The notes: generated by a model not told the origin, from the letters alone. Positions 44,447 through 55,282 are shown, counted from the stretch's first letter. The stretch is DNA of 64,000 bases from Pseudoalteromonas sp. 0303 (GCF_013349995.1 NZ_JABVXF010000001.1:62001-126000), one strand, 5' to 3'. Translations and numbers: made by a program.

Positions 44447-45490
44447 ATGACAACCGATTTACTTTCTCCGTTTAAATTAAACGACAGCATTGAGCTGCAA
44501 AACCGTGTACTAATGGCACCACTTACGCGCTGTATGAGCGACGATAACCTAGTACCAACCCAAGCGATGGTTGATTATTATGCACGCCGTGCTGATGCGG
44601 GCTTAATTATTAGCGAAGCAACGATTATCCGCCCAGATGCCCAAGGTTATCCAAATACGCCGGGTTTATTTACTAGTGAACAAATACAAGGTTGGAAGAA
44701 AGTGACCGATGCTGTGCACGCCAAAGGCGGCAAAATGTTTGCTCAGCTTTGGCATGTAGGTCGTGTTGCTCATCCTCACTTTTTTGGTGGTGATGTACTG
44801 GCACCATCTGCAATTGGTATTGAAGGTTCGGTACCAAGAATGCGTGAATTAACTTACGTTACTCCAAAAGCGGCAACCATTGAAGACATTCAAGGTCTAA
44901 TTGCTGACTACGCAAAAGCGGCGGAAAACGCAATTGAAGCGGGTTTTGATGGGGTTGAAATTCATGGTGCAAATGGTTACTTAATTGATCAATTCTTACA
45001 CTTTGCTGCCAACCAACGTGAAGATCAATACGGTCAAACACCAGAAAACATGTCGCGTTTTGCTCTTGAAGTCGTTGATGCTGTAGTGGCTGCAATTGGG
45101 GCAGATAAAACTGCATTACGTTTATCGCCAGGGGCGTATTTTAATATGACCGAAAGTGACGGTGATAAGGCGGTATTTGATTATCTATTACCAGCCCTTG
45201 AAACGCGTAATCTTGCGTACTTACATGTTGGTATTTTTGATGACAGCATGCGCTTTGCAAGCTTAGGTGATAAGTCGGCATCTGAATATATGCGTGGTGC
45301 GTACAAAGGTACCTTAGTCGGGGTAGGTAGCTATAGCTTTGAGACAGCTAATCAAGCTATCGATAACAACCAATTTGACTTAATTGCGATTGGTCGCCCA
45401 TTCATTGCGAACCCAGATTACATCAGTAAAGTTAAAAATGGTGAAGCGTTAACACCATACAGCGACGAAATGCTGGCTGAGCTGATTTAA
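44447..45490 (+). CDS. Old-yellow-enzyme alkene reductase (NemA-like)
   Basis: A 347-aa FMN enzyme that reduces activated C=C bonds and nitro compounds with NADPH. The regions MAPLTRCMSDD (phosphate/FMN), AQLWHVGRVAHP, the FMN and substrate block EIHGANGYLIDQFLH and IAIGRPFIANPD are typical. ATG 44447 (MTTDLLSPF) is used; an in-frame ATG 44420 lies inside the operator. It is controlled by the divergent TetR gene. Confidence 0.92.
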   Translation: MTTDLLSPFKLNDSIELQNRVLMAPLTRCMSDDNLVPTQAMVDYYARRADAGLIISEATIIRPDAQGYPNTPGLFTSEQIQGWKKVTDAVHAKGGKMFAQLWHVGRVAHPHFFGGDVLAPSAIGIEGSVPRMRELTYVTPKAATIEDIQGLIADYAKAAENAIEAGFDGVEIHGANGYLIDQFLHFAANQREDQYGQTPENMSRFALEVVDAVVAAIGADKTALRLSPGAYFNMTESDGDKAVFDYLLPALETRNLAYLHVGIFDDSMRFASLGDKSASEYMRGAYKGTLVGVGSYSFETANQAIDNNQFDLIAIGRPFIANPDYISKVKNGEALTPYSDEMLAELI

Positions 45491-45521
45491 GCAAACCTAA
45501 TAATATTGTCCAACCAACAAG

Positions 45522-45550
45522 CGCTCAGTTAATTTAACTGGGCGTTTTTT
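45522..45550 (+). terminator. Terminator of the alkene reductase gene
   Basis: A 10-bp stem CGCTCAGTTA/TAACTGGGCG (one G·U) is followed by six T residues. Confidence 0.88.
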
Positions 45551-45570
45551 CTAATACTTTCTTATTTATT

Positions 45571-46141
45571 AAAAAGCATAAAGTAAATGGTGTGATTATT
45601 GTCAGTGGCGATACCCACTGGGGGGAGCTCTCAAAATATCAACAAAACCTAGATTATCCAGATACCCAAACCACCCCAAGATCTAGAATTCAGCGTTTCT
45701 CATGGGCTTAATATCAAGGCGTTACTTTGCAGGAATGGCATTCCCTTTTAAGAAGTAACAACGCAGAGAGTAAGCTCATGAGAAGCGCCCTACGGGTTGG
45801 TTTAAAAGCGATTTATCCAGCGTTATTGATTTTAACAAGGGAATAACCATTCTTTTCAATCAATGCCTTGCCTAAATCGCTTTTAATTCCAACTGAAACT
45901 CGAATCTTGGGGTGGTTTGGGTATACACGAGATGACTAGCTCTGGGCTTACAGAAAAGTGGAAAGATGTTAGCCCTAATAAACACCGTGTGGGTGATTAC
46001 ACTCATGAGGTTAACTACGGCGATTTAACAATCGATTGGCAAAAAGCAGATCCTACCATTCGTATTGCGCTTAAAGGCATCAAGGGTGATGAGATCATGC
46101 ACACCGAATTCGCGTTATCGACGATAAGCCCATACCAGTAG
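45571..46141 (+). pseudogene. C-terminal remnant of a PhoD-like alkaline phosphatase, interrupted by a MITE
   Basis: Reading 45571-45660 gives KKHKVNGVIIVSGDTHWGEL then YQQNLDYP. After the inserted element the frame resumes near 45929 as EMTSSGLTEKWKDVSPN to the stop at 46141 (HTEFALSTISPYQ). GDTHW and the TSSGLT block are hallmarks of PhoD-like metallophosphatases. The N-terminal part of the gene is missing, so the gene was lost before or together with the insertion. Confidence 0.8.
45662..45924. mobile_element. Miniature inverted-repeat element (MITE-like), about 263 bp
   Basis: Perfect 21-bp terminal inverted repeats (ATACCCAAACC...CCAAGAT at 45662-45682 and its complement at 45904-45924) enclose about 220 bp without coding capacity. 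A weaker match (TTCAG) continues the symmetry inward. It interrupts a PhoD-like coding frame. The target duplication is not clear; TA or ATAC are possible. Confidence 0.82.
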
Positions 46142-46186
46142 ATATTGCCTGCTGTGCATATCTTTAACACATGCCCGCAGCTCATG

Positions 46187-46218
46187 CCCGCAAACATGGA
46201 ATAAGCCTTGTTTGCGGG
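46187..46218. repeat. Hairpin between the phosphatase remnant and recC
   Basis: A 10-bp perfect stem CCCGCAAACA/TGTTTGCGGG with a 12-base loop. The following T content is low, so terminator activity is possible but weak. Confidence 0.5.
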
Positions 46219-46294
46219 TATTTCTCTCTATCCCATCTAATTAAAATATCTTACACTGTGTCAATTAGTTAGTTTCAAGCAAGGACAGTGTAAA

Positions 46295-49200
46295 GTGCTG
46301 AATATAATTCAATCAAATCGCATGGAAGCACTGCAAGCGCGGTTTCACGCTCTTCTTAAAGTTAATCCATTAACGAGTCCCTTTAAAAAAGAAATTGTGC
46401 TTGTGCAGTCACCAGGTATGTCGCAGTGGCTAAAAATAGGTTTAAGTGAACACTTAGGGATTGCCGCTCAGGTTGATTTTCCGCTGCCTTCGAGTTTTAT
46501 ATGGCAGCTTTACCAACAATTGCTGCCTGATGTACCTAGTGAATCACCGTATAACAAAGCTAACCTTGCTTGGAAGCTGTTTGCGATTTTACCAAACTGC
46601 ATTGATGAGCCGCTGTACTTACCACTTAAAACCTATTTAGAGGGTGACAGTGAAGGGCAAAAAACCTTTGCCTTGTGCGAGAAAATTGCCGACGTTTATG
46701 ACCAATATTTAATGTATCGTCCCAATTGGATTGCCACTTGGGAGCAGGGCATCGATGAACTAGATGATGTTGATGTGGGCATTGCGCCATGGCAGCCAGA
46801 TCTTTGGCGCAAGCTGGTGGCGCACAGTAAAGAACTTGGGCAAAGCCAATATCACCGCGCCAATATGCAAGACAATCTCCTTGCAGCCCTTGAAAAAATG
46901 GACGCAAGCCTATTACCTGAGCGTATTAGCTTATTTGGTATTTCTGCAATTGCGAGTAGCCAGCTTGAAGTGTTTCAGGCCATTGCAAAAAAAACGCAGG
47001 TGTTTTTGTTTTTCTTCAACCCCAGTGAGCATTACTGGGGTGACACACTCGATGAAAAAACAGCAGCTAAGATTGCCGCTAAATATGCCAAACGCCCGCA
47101 GTTGCAAGCGCTTGAAGACAGCGCTAAAAACCCTGATCACGAGTACTTTTTTATTGGTAACCCGTTACTCTCGTCATGGGGTAAATTAGGCCGAGACTAT
47201 TTTGAGCAGTTACTGCAACTAGATGCGCAGTGGCTTGACGGATTCGATAACGAGTTTGATCAAAGCTTGCTATCGCAAATTCAGTCTGAAATTTACCAAT
47301 TAGCATTTAAGGGTGAATCACTAACGCCTGATAAAGAATGGTTTATTAATGACGAAGGCAAGTTGCCAATTCAGGCAGACGATACCAGCATTGTGCTGAG
47401 CGATTGTCACACGCCACTACGCGAAGTCGAACGACTACATGATTACTTACTCAATTTATTCAATGAAAATAAAGCGCTAACACCGAAAGATATTATTGTA
47501 ATGATGCCGGATGTTGGCACATACAGCCCGTATATTGAGGCGGTGTTTGGTGGTGCTGAAGGGCGACGTTTTATTCCTTATGCGTTAGCCGATTTAGCCA
47601 TAGAACAAGAAAAACCCGTACTTAGCTCGTTTGCTAGTTTAGCCGATTTACCTTATTCACGCTTTGGTGTGTCTGACATTCTTGATTTGCTGCAAGTCAC
47701 ACAAATTGCCGAAAAGTTTAACCTTGAAGCTCATGAATATGAGCAAATTGGCTTTTGGCTTGAACGCGTTGGCGTTAAATGGGGCTTAGATGCCGCCCAC
47801 AAAGACAGTTTTGGCTTACCCGCAATAGATTTAAATACCTGGCAACATGGCCTAAACCGCTTGTTACTTGGTGTTGCGCAACGTGATGAACAATTGCCGT
47901 TTTCGGGGATTTACAGTGCCGATGAAGTTGAGGGAATGGCATTAAATACCTTAAATAAACTCATTGAATTTATTGATGTACTGGCCCGATATAAAGCTAA
48001 GCTGCAAGCTGATGCACCGCTTAATGAAAAGGCAGAAATTCTAAAAGAATTATTAAGCGATGTGTACAGCGATGAAGGTGAACAAAGCTGGGATTTATTA
48101 GTGCTGCAAAAAGTGCTCGATACACTGATTAAGCATTATGATAATGGCGATTACCAACAAGCCGTTTCGCAGCGTATTGTGAGTTACCTTGTAAAACAAG
48201 GTATTCAAGAAAAAGGTGTAGGGCAGCGCTTTTTAGTGGGGCAAGTTAACTTTTGTACGTTGATGCCAATGCGTGCGGTGCCATTTAAAGTGGTGTGCAT
48301 GCTAGGTTTAAATGATGCAGATTACCCGCGTACCGTTCAGCCAATCGGTTTTGACTTAGTCCCTTACTCAAAACGCCAAAAAGGCGACCGCTCTCGCAAA
48401 CTTGATGACCGTTACCTGTTTTTAGAAGCGATTTTAAGTGCCCGTGAGAATTTATACATCAGTTATATTGGCCGTTCTTGCTTTGATAACCAACCAAGAA
48501 TGCCCTCAACTTTAGTGAGCGAGCTTTTGGAATACATAGCCCGTAGTTTTGAATTTGCTGAAAAAGACACTCACGTAAAGCTACCAGAGGCGCTAATTAA
48601 TTATCAGCACTTACAGCCATTTAACCCGGCTTATTATCTGACCACTAACAAAGAAGGTAATAAAAGCCAAACTGATGACGAGCAAAAAGCAAATAAACCG
48701 CTAGCCACACAATTACACAGCTATAACCCCGTGTGGATGCCAGCTCAAGCTGTTAATCCTGAGCCACAGCAAGCGCTTAGTGTTCAGCCAGAAAGCAGCG
48801 TTGAGTTAACTCAGTTTATTCGCAGTATTTGCCAGCCGCACGAGAGCTTTTATCAGCAAAGTTTGGGTTTACGCTTACCGCAATTTAACGATATTGCTAA
48901 AGATGAAGAGCCATTTAGTTTAGATGCATTACGCCGCTACTTTTACCTTGATGAAATTCTCGAAGCGAGCATTCAAGAGCTACCGCTTAATAAAGCGCAA
49001 ATTATGCAGCGCGGTGAATTACCCCAAGCCCATGTTGGCGATCTTGTGTTTGAAAGTATGCAGCACCGAGTTGATGCGCTTGCAGGGCAAGTGAAAGCGC
49101 ATATTCAAGGTGATGAAGCATTACCCGTTGAAGTAAATATTAAAATAGCCAATACCACACTAGAAGGTTGGTTAAATCATATTTATGGTCAAAAACAGGT

Positions 49201-49639
49201 GTTTTATCGCACCGCCAGTATTAAAGCAAAAGATGTAATTCGTGGCTTTGTGCATCATTTAGCGGCGCAAATAATGGGCCAGCCGGTTGAAACCCTTATT
49301 CTTGGTTTAGACAAGCAAATTAGTTTTTCACCCTTGTCAGAAGACGATGCCCGCAGCTATTTAAATGATTGGTTTTCGCTTTATGAAACGCTTTTAACTC
49401 GCCCAGTGGCGTTTTTTCCGGTCAGTGGTTACGAGTACATAAAAACAGATAAAGACATGGTTAAAGCAAACAATAAATTCACGCCGCAATACATAGGCAT
49501 AGGTGAAGGTGAGAACCCATACATTCGCTTAACCATAAAAAGCTTTAAAGACTGTGAAGAAGAGTTTATAAAATGGAGCGAGCTGCTGTTATCGCCAATT
49601 GTTGAATTAGCACAGGAGGCAGATCATGCAAACGCTTAA
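46295..49639 (+). CDS. recC: Exodeoxyribonuclease V gamma subunit RecC
   Basis: This 1114-aa protein is the Chi-recognition subunit of RecBCD. It starts MLNIIQSNRMEALQ with GTG 46295 and has the inactive helicase-like fold. Conserved blocks are VQSPGMSQWLK (about 38), the ADLA and CMLGLNDADYPR regions (about 430 and 670) and DDRYLFLEAILSAR. It overlaps recB by 14 nt in a recC-recB-recD operon. Order and size match gammaproteobacteria. Confidence 0.95.
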   Translation: MLNIIQSNRMEALQARFHALLKVNPLTSPFKKEIVLVQSPGMSQWLKIGLSEHLGIAAQVDFPLPSSFIWQLYQQLLPDVPSESPYNKANLAWKLFAILPNCIDEPLYLPLKTYLEGDSEGQKTFALCEKIADVYDQYLMYRPNWIATWEQGIDELDDVDVGIAPWQPDLWRKLVAHSKELGQSQYHRANMQDNLLAALEKMDASLLPERISLFGISAIASSQLEVFQAIAKKTQVFLFFFNPSEHYWGDTLDEKTAAKIAAKYAKRPQLQALEDSAKNPDHEYFFIGNPLLSSWGKLGRDYFEQLLQLDAQWLDGFDNEFDQSLLSQIQSEIYQLAFKGESLTPDKEWFINDEGKLPIQADDTSIVLSDCHTPLREVERLHDYLLNLFNENKALTPKDIIVMMPDVGTYSPYIEAVFGGAEGRRFIPYALADLAIEQEKPVLSSFASLADLPYSRFGVSDILDLLQVTQIAEKFNLEAHEYEQIGFWLERVGVKWGLDAAHKDSFGLPAIDLNTWQHGLNRLLLGVAQRDEQLPFSGIYSADEVEGMALNTLNKLIEFIDVLARYKAKLQADAPLNEKAEILKELLSDVYSDEGEQSWDLLVLQKVLDTLIKHYDNGDYQQAVSQRIVSYLVKQGIQEKGVGQRFLVGQVNFCTLMPMRAVPFKVVCMLGLNDADYPRTVQPIGFDLVPYSKRQKGDRSRKLDDRYLFLEAILSARENLYISYIGRSCFDNQPRMPSTLVSELLEYIARSFEFAEKDTHVKLPEALINYQHLQPFNPAYYLTTNKEGNKSQTDDEQKANKPLATQLHSYNPVWMPAQAVNPEPQQALSVQPESSVELTQFIRSICQPHESFYQQSLGLRLPQFNDIAKDEEPFSLDALRRYFYLDEILEASIQELPLNKAQIMQRGELPQAHVGDLVFESMQHRVDALAGQVKAHIQGDEALPVEVNIKIANTTLEGWLNHIYGQKQVFYRTASIKAKDVIRGFVHHLAAQIMGQPVETLILGLDKQISFSPLSEDDARSYLNDWFSLYETLLTRPVAFFPVSGYEYIKTDKDMVKANNKFTPQYIGIGEGENPYIRLTIKSFKDCEEEFIKWSELLLSPIVELAQEADHANA

Positions 49640-52600
49640 TCCAATGAGTATGGCGCTGTGTGGGCAAAGCCTTATTGAAGCCAGTGCCGGTACAGGTAAA
49701 ACCTACACCATCACAGGTTTGTATTTACGGTATTTGTTGGGCTTACAAAAAGCGACCGGTGAAGATGAAGCATTAAATACGCCTCTAAGTGTTGAGCAAA
49801 TACTGGTGGTGACCTTTACAGAAGCCGCCACCCAAGAAATTAAAGACCGTGTGCGGGCGCGTATAATCGATGCCAGAGATGCACTGCTTGGTAAAAAGCC
49901 AGATGATGAGCTGATTGAGCAAGTAATTAACGAGGTGACTGACAAACACGCCGCATTTGATTTGCTAGACGCTGCGGCAAAGTCGATGGATGAAGCCGCT
50001 ATATTCACCATTCATGGCTTTTGTCAGCGAATGCTGAAACAACATGCTTTTGAATCCGGCGTGGCGTTTAACTTAGAGTTTATTTTAGATGAGCGTGAGC
50101 TTATTCAAGAAACCCTTAATGACTTTTGGCGTGCCTTTGTTTACCCACAATCAAAAGAGCGTACGCAAGCAATTACCGATATTTTCCCAGTACCTGCGGC
50201 ACTGTATTCACAGGTAGTGAGTTTACTCAATAAACAAGGGGCAACAATCACCCCCGAGTATGACCTTGACGATATATGGCAAGCGCGCGATAACTTTGTG
50301 GCAAAAGTACCAGCATTTAAAACGGCGTGCCGTGATAGTGAATTTATTAATGCTGTAAAAGCATCTGATTTAAGTGGCTCAAAAACTCCAGGCCGAAAAA
50401 ACAGCCTTGCTGCGCTTGAAGAGTATATAAACAATGATGAGCTATTTTTTGTATTTGGTACCAGTAAATACTCGTTTGAAGTGTGGAGCACAGAGAATTT
50501 AAGCGACCCTGCAAATTATAAGAAAAACGGCAGCTTGCTTAGTCATGCAATGCTGGCTCGGTTTGATGAAATGGCTGAACTGAGTAGCCTTATCAATAAC
50601 GGCTTGAATATTGCGATAGTGCAATACGCAGCTAAATGGGTGGCAAATGCATTAGTTAAACGCAAGCAAGAGCAAGGCGTTATTACTCCAGATGATTTAC
50701 TGAGTAACTTGCATCAGGCACTTTTAAGTGAGCAAGGGCAAGCATTAAGTGAAAAAATTGCCGCTTTGTTTCCAGTTGCCATGATTGACGAATTCCAAGA
50801 TACCGACCCAGTTCAATATGGTATTTTTAGCCGCATTTATGGCATTAAAAACACCACGCTTGCCATGATAGGTGATCCAAAACAGGCTATTTATGGTTTC
50901 CGCGGTGCAGATATTTTTACTTATATTGGCGCAAAACAAGCCGTTTCAGATGATAAGCAATACACCCTAGATACCAACTACCGCTCAAGTGAAGGGGTTG
51001 TTGATAGTGTAAACCGTTTATTTGCTAAAAATGCTAATAGCTTTATTTACAACGATGCGATTCCATTTCAAAAGGTCAATGCGAAGGGAAAACAGCAAGA
51101 CAAAGCGTTTTTAATAAACGGTGAAATGCCCAGTGCGTTTGAATTTTCGGTTTTTGTTGATGAGTACGCCGAAGCCAACAACAAGCCAACCAGCAAAGGG
51201 GTAGCTCAACAGGCATTGGCTTTGCAATATACGAAAAAAATTACTGAGCTACTCAAGCAAGCTAATGCAGGCCATGCGACTATTGCAGGAAAACCTCTCA
51301 CGGCCGCTGATATCTGTGTGTTAGTGCGTGACCGAAACGAAGCACAGCTTATGAAAACAGCACTGGCAGAAGCCGCCATTGCCAGCGTGTATTTGTCCCG
51401 TGACAGTGTGTTTAACCAAGAGCTTAGTCATCATTTACTGAACTTTTTAACGGCATTGCATGGACAGTATGATGAATCATTACTGCGTGGAGTGCTTGCT
51501 GGGCCATTGTTTTGTTTAAGCTACAACCGTATTTATGAGCTTCACGAAAATGAAAGTGCATGGCAAGAACATCTAAACTTTTTTGCTCAGCTTGCCCACA
51601 TTTGGCATAAACAAGGCGCTATGGCGATGCTCGAGCGTTTATTAAGCCATAATCAGCTCGCAGCGCGTTGGCAAGGCTTAGGTTACAACGTTGAACGCTG
51701 GCTCACCGATTTCCGTCATTTAGGGGAAATCTTGCAGCAAAAGCAAATTGAGCTTGAGGGCACCCACAGATTACTGCGTTGGTTTGCACAAAAAGTCAGT
51801 CAACAAGATGGTGAAGCGGTGCAAGTACGCCTAGAAAGCGATGCTAACTTGGTGAAAATTGTCACTATGCACGCCTCAAAAGGCTTAGAGTACCCGATTG
51901 TATTCATGCCGTTTGCCTGTGGCTACCGTGAAAGCAAAGAAGCCCTTTACCATAAAGACGGTAAGCTTATTTATGACCTTGCTAAAAGTGACGACGCAAT
52001 GCAAAAAGCAGAGCAAGAGCGCTTAGCTGAAGATTTACGTTTACTTTATGTGGCATTGACACGTGCCGTGCATTTTTGTTCTGTGGGTATGTATAACATT
52101 GCCCAAGGTCGTAGCGCTCGCCCTGGTATTCAAAGTACCAGCATTGGCCACGTATTATTTGCAGGGTTAGAGATTAAATCGGGCGATGAATGGCGCGCGT
52201 TGTTACAAACATTTTGTGAAGACTCTGCGCACATGCATTATGAGGCGTTTAGCGAAGCGGATGAGCTTGAAAAGTTAACATTTGCTGGCGCTGGCAGTGA
52301 GCAAGCCTATCAAGTTAATACTGTTAAAGCAGACATTCAGCGTGATTGGCGCTCAACCAGCTTTAGTAGCTTAACGCTGAAAAAGCATACTGATCATATT
52401 GAGCTTGGTCGCAGTGATGAAGATCACGAAAAAGATGAGTTTTTAGCCCAAAATGCCAATGCTTTAACACCGTACAGCTTCCCTAAAGGCGCAAAGCCGG
52501 GTAGTTGTTTGCATGAAATATTTGAGCAATTAGACTTTACTGACCCTTATGCGTTAAAGCGTCCAGCCACTGAGCAAGACGACCACGCACTTGATAAAGT

Positions 52601-53201
52601 GATCAAAACGTTATTCGAAAAATACCATATTGACGAAAGCTGGCAAGAAATGACCGAGCAGTGGATCCTTGCTGCACTGAATTGCCCATTAAACGATAAA
52701 GGGCTAAGTTTATCAGTACTTGAGCCTGATACCTGTTTGGTCGAAATGGAATTTAACTTACCCTTGTTATCACTCTCAAGCGATAAGCTTAACCAGGTTT
52801 TAGTTAAACATTTTAACTTACCCGGGCAGCTTGATTTTAGTGAGGTGCAAGGCTTACTAAAAGGCTTTATAGATTTAATATTTTGCTGGCAGGGTAAGTA
52901 TTATATTCTTGATTATAAATCGAACTTTTTAGGCAATAGTGCGGCTGACTACCAAAATGAGCAACTAGAGCAAGCCATGACTAGTCACCAGTATCATTTG
53001 CAGTATTTAATTTATACCGTGGCATTGCACCGCTTATTAAAACAACGTATTCAAGATTACGATAGCGATACGCATTTAGGCGGTGTTTACTACACCTTCT
53101 TACGTGGTATGAGCGAAGGGCAAGGGGTGTACTTTAATCAGCTTACTAAACAGCAAATAACTGAGCTTGATAGCTTATTCGCACAAGGAGCCATGCTATG
53201 A
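49626..53201 (+). CDS. recB: Exodeoxyribonuclease V beta subunit RecB
   Basis: The 1191-aa protein has a UvrD-type helicase with Walker A ASAGTGKT (19-26), motif II FQDTDPVQY (about 388), motif VI YVALTRAVHF (about 810) and a C-terminal RecB nuclease domain with GSCLHEIFE and DYKSN (about 1094). It unwinds and degrades DNA ends and loads RecA after Chi. It overlaps recC and recD by 14 and 4 nt. Confidence 0.96.
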   Translation: MQTLNPMSMALCGQSLIEASAGTGKTYTITGLYLRYLLGLQKATGEDEALNTPLSVEQILVVTFTEAATQEIKDRVRARIIDARDALLGKKPDDELIEQVINEVTDKHAAFDLLDAAAKSMDEAAIFTIHGFCQRMLKQHAFESGVAFNLEFILDERELIQETLNDFWRAFVYPQSKERTQAITDIFPVPAALYSQVVSLLNKQGATITPEYDLDDIWQARDNFVAKVPAFKTACRDSEFINAVKASDLSGSKTPGRKNSLAALEEYINNDELFFVFGTSKYSFEVWSTENLSDPANYKKNGSLLSHAMLARFDEMAELSSLINNGLNIAIVQYAAKWVANALVKRKQEQGVITPDDLLSNLHQALLSEQGQALSEKIAALFPVAMIDEFQDTDPVQYGIFSRIYGIKNTTLAMIGDPKQAIYGFRGADIFTYIGAKQAVSDDKQYTLDTNYRSSEGVVDSVNRLFAKNANSFIYNDAIPFQKVNAKGKQQDKAFLINGEMPSAFEFSVFVDEYAEANNKPTSKGVAQQALALQYTKKITELLKQANAGHATIAGKPLTAADICVLVRDRNEAQLMKTALAEAAIASVYLSRDSVFNQELSHHLLNFLTALHGQYDESLLRGVLAGPLFCLSYNRIYELHENESAWQEHLNFFAQLAHIWHKQGAMAMLERLLSHNQLAARWQGLGYNVERWLTDFRHLGEILQQKQIELEGTHRLLRWFAQKVSQQDGEAVQVRLESDANLVKIVTMHASKGLEYPIVFMPFACGYRESKEALYHKDGKLIYDLAKSDDAMQKAEQERLAEDLRLLYVALTRAVHFCSVGMYNIAQGRSARPGIQSTSIGHVLFAGLEIKSGDEWRALLQTFCEDSAHMHYEAFSEADELEKLTFAGAGSEQAYQVNTVKADIQRDWRSTSFSSLTLKKHTDHIELGRSDEDHEKDEFLAQNANALTPYSFPKGAKPGSCLHEIFEQLDFTDPYALKRPATEQDDHALDKVIKTLFEKYHIDESWQEMTEQWILAALNCPLNDKGLSLSVLEPDTCLVEMEFNLPLLSLSSDKLNQVLVKHFNLPGQLDFSEVQGLLKGFIDLIFCWQGKYYILDYKSNFLGNSAADYQNEQLEQAMTSHQYHLQYLIYTVALHRLLKQRIQDYDSDTHLGGVYYTFLRGMSEGQGVYFNQLTKQQITELDSLFAQGAML

Positions 53202-55282
53202 GTCAAATGACATTCGGCTTTGATGACCATGAGCCAAACGAGCCAATGAATAAGCAACCACAGCAGCCAGCACAACATACCCAAAGCGACTCAGTGTTAC
53301 CTGCCACAGAACTTAAAACGCAGCCGTTACTGAGTTATTTACTTGAGGCAAAACGTATTCGCTTAGTTGATGTTAAACTCGCAGAGCTATTGACTGGCAC
53401 AGAAACAGTAGCCGGTTCACAATCGTTCATAGAGAATAACGATGCAGCGCACAATGAGGTTTTTTACCTGATTTTATTACTTGCGGCTGCGCAGCAAAGT
53501 CAGCACAGCTGTTTAGAGCTCGTGAATATAAACTGGCAAAACCCATTTGAAATAAGAGAGCAAAGCCTAGCTGATGCCAGCATTGCAGCCCCTGAGGTTT
53601 TAACCCCGTTTGATATGGAATTTGGCCTTAATGAGGCTGTTAATAAACTAATGAATGCTGAGTGTGTCGGGGACGACAAACCACTGCTATTGTTTGCCAA
53701 TAAACTTTACTTTGCCCGATTGGCAGAGTACGAAACCACACTGGCTTCGCGTTTACATCATTTAGCAACGAAAGAACTCACACTTGATGAAGCCGAATTA
53801 ACGGCATTACTTGAGGTGTATTTTCCTAATAGTGAACATACAACCAACCCAAGCGATCCTATTGAAACATTAAACTGGCAAAAAGTAGCCTGTGCGATTG
53901 CCGCAACAAAAGGCTTTAGTGTGATCACTGGCGGCCCAGGTACCGGTAAAACCACCACAGTAACTAAGCTACTAGCAATATTACAATCTTTGTATGCCAG
54001 TGCACCGCTAACAATAAAGCTGGTTGCACCGACAGGTAAAGCGGCAGCGCGTTTAACCGAGTCGATTTTAGGGGCAAAGCAAAAGCTTAGTATGATCCCT
54101 GGTAATATCGCGCCACTTATTCCTGACAGCGCGCAAACGATTCACCGTTTACTGGGCGTTATTCCGCATACCAATAAGTTTCGCCATAACAAGCGTAATC
54201 CGCTGCATTTAGATGTACTGATCATTGATGAGGCATCGATGGTAGATTTATCGCTTATGGCAAAACTAATCGAGGCACTACCGAGCCATGCAAGACTTAT
54301 TTTACTGGGTGATAAAGACCAATTAGCCTCGGTTGATACGGGCAGTATTCTTAGCGACCTATGCCAAGGCTTAGAGCTTGGCAAAATGCCTGATTACAGC
54401 AGTGAAAGAGCAGCGCAGCTTAATCGCGTTTGTTTTAATAATCAGAGCGAAATACCCGCGGCGAGCAGTCATTTTGTACTTAACGATTGTATTGCGTTTT
54501 TACAGCAAAGTTATCGTTTTGATGGCAGCAGCGGCATTGGTCAATTAGCACAAGCTGTAAATACCAATAACAGTGGCTTACTGGGCTACGTTGAGCAAAC
54601 GATTAATCAAGGTGGCTTTAAAGACCTTAAACTTAATTACAGCGTAGTTAGTAAACCGATTGAGCAATTTGTGCAACAAGCGGCGTTGCAATATCACGAT
54701 TATTTGCAGCTTATCCAGCAAGGGGCAAGTGTTGCCAGTGTGCATAAAGCATTTTCGCATTATCAGTTGCTAGCTGCAGTCAGAGAGGGAGATTATGGTG
54801 TAAATAGCCTTAATCAGCGTATTGAAAAAGCACTGGCTCAACAAGGTTTAATCTCGCCATATCAAAGGCATTACGTGGGTATGCCAATTATGATCAGCCA
54901 AAACGACTACCAGCTAAAACTGTTTAATGGCGACATCGGTATTTTAATGCACGATGAGCAAGGTCAGTTAAAAGCCATGTTTGTTGATGAACAAGAAAAT
55001 ATTCGTGCCTTTTCGCCCGCCCGTTTACCTGCTCACGATAAAGTGTATGCTATGACAATTCATAAGTCGCAAGGTTCTGAATTTGCTTACACAGCAATGA
55101 TTTTACCACCAGTAAAACAGGCTAATCAGGGCATTAACAGGCAGTTGGTTTACACGGGTATCACCCGCGCGAAAACCACATTTGAGCTGGTGGCCGATAA
55201 AAATGTACTGCTCATGGCAATGAATAAATCTGTTACTCGTGCATCGGGTTTATACGATAGGTTAAAAAATGAAGCTAGTTAA
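53198..55282 (+). CDS. recD: Exodeoxyribonuclease V alpha subunit RecD
   Basis: The 694-aa SF1 helicase has Walker A GGPGTGKTTT (about 245), DEAS motif II (LIIDEASMVDLS, about 344), and C-terminal YAMTIHKSQGSEF and VYTGITRAK motifs. The N-terminal 100 residues are the RecD-specific domain. It is the 5'-3' motor of the complex. It overlaps the GNAT gene by 14 nt, so the latter is coupled. Confidence 0.96.
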   Translation: MSQMTFGFDDHEPNEPMNKQPQQPAQHTQSDSVLPATELKTQPLLSYLLEAKRIRLVDVKLAELLTGTETVAGSQSFIENNDAAHNEVFYLILLLAAAQQSQHSCLELVNINWQNPFEIREQSLADASIAAPEVLTPFDMEFGLNEAVNKLMNAECVGDDKPLLLFANKLYFARLAEYETTLASRLHHLATKELTLDEAELTALLEVYFPNSEHTTNPSDPIETLNWQKVACAIAATKGFSVITGGPGTGKTTTVTKLLAILQSLYASAPLTIKLVAPTGKAAARLTESILGAKQKLSMIPGNIAPLIPDSAQTIHRLLGVIPHTNKFRHNKRNPLHLDVLIIDEASMVDLSLMAKLIEALPSHARLILLGDKDQLASVDTGSILSDLCQGLELGKMPDYSSERAAQLNRVCFNNQSEIPAASSHFVLNDCIAFLQQSYRFDGSSGIGQLAQAVNTNNSGLLGYVEQTINQGGFKDLKLNYSVVSKPIEQFVQQAALQYHDYLQLIQQGASVASVHKAFSHYQLLAAVREGDYGVNSLNQRIEKALAQQGLISPYQRHYVGMPIMISQNDYQLKLFNGDIGILMHDEQGQLKAMFVDEQENIRAFSPARLPAHDKVYAMTIHKSQGSEFAYTAMILPPVKQANQGINRQLVYTGITRAKTTFELVADKNVLLMAMNKSVTRASGLYDRLKNEAS

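Noticed and set aside
45917..46141. Separate 74-aa gene
   Set aside because: Its sequence is the C-terminus of a PhoD-like phosphatase continuing from 45571-45660; it begins inside the MITE end.
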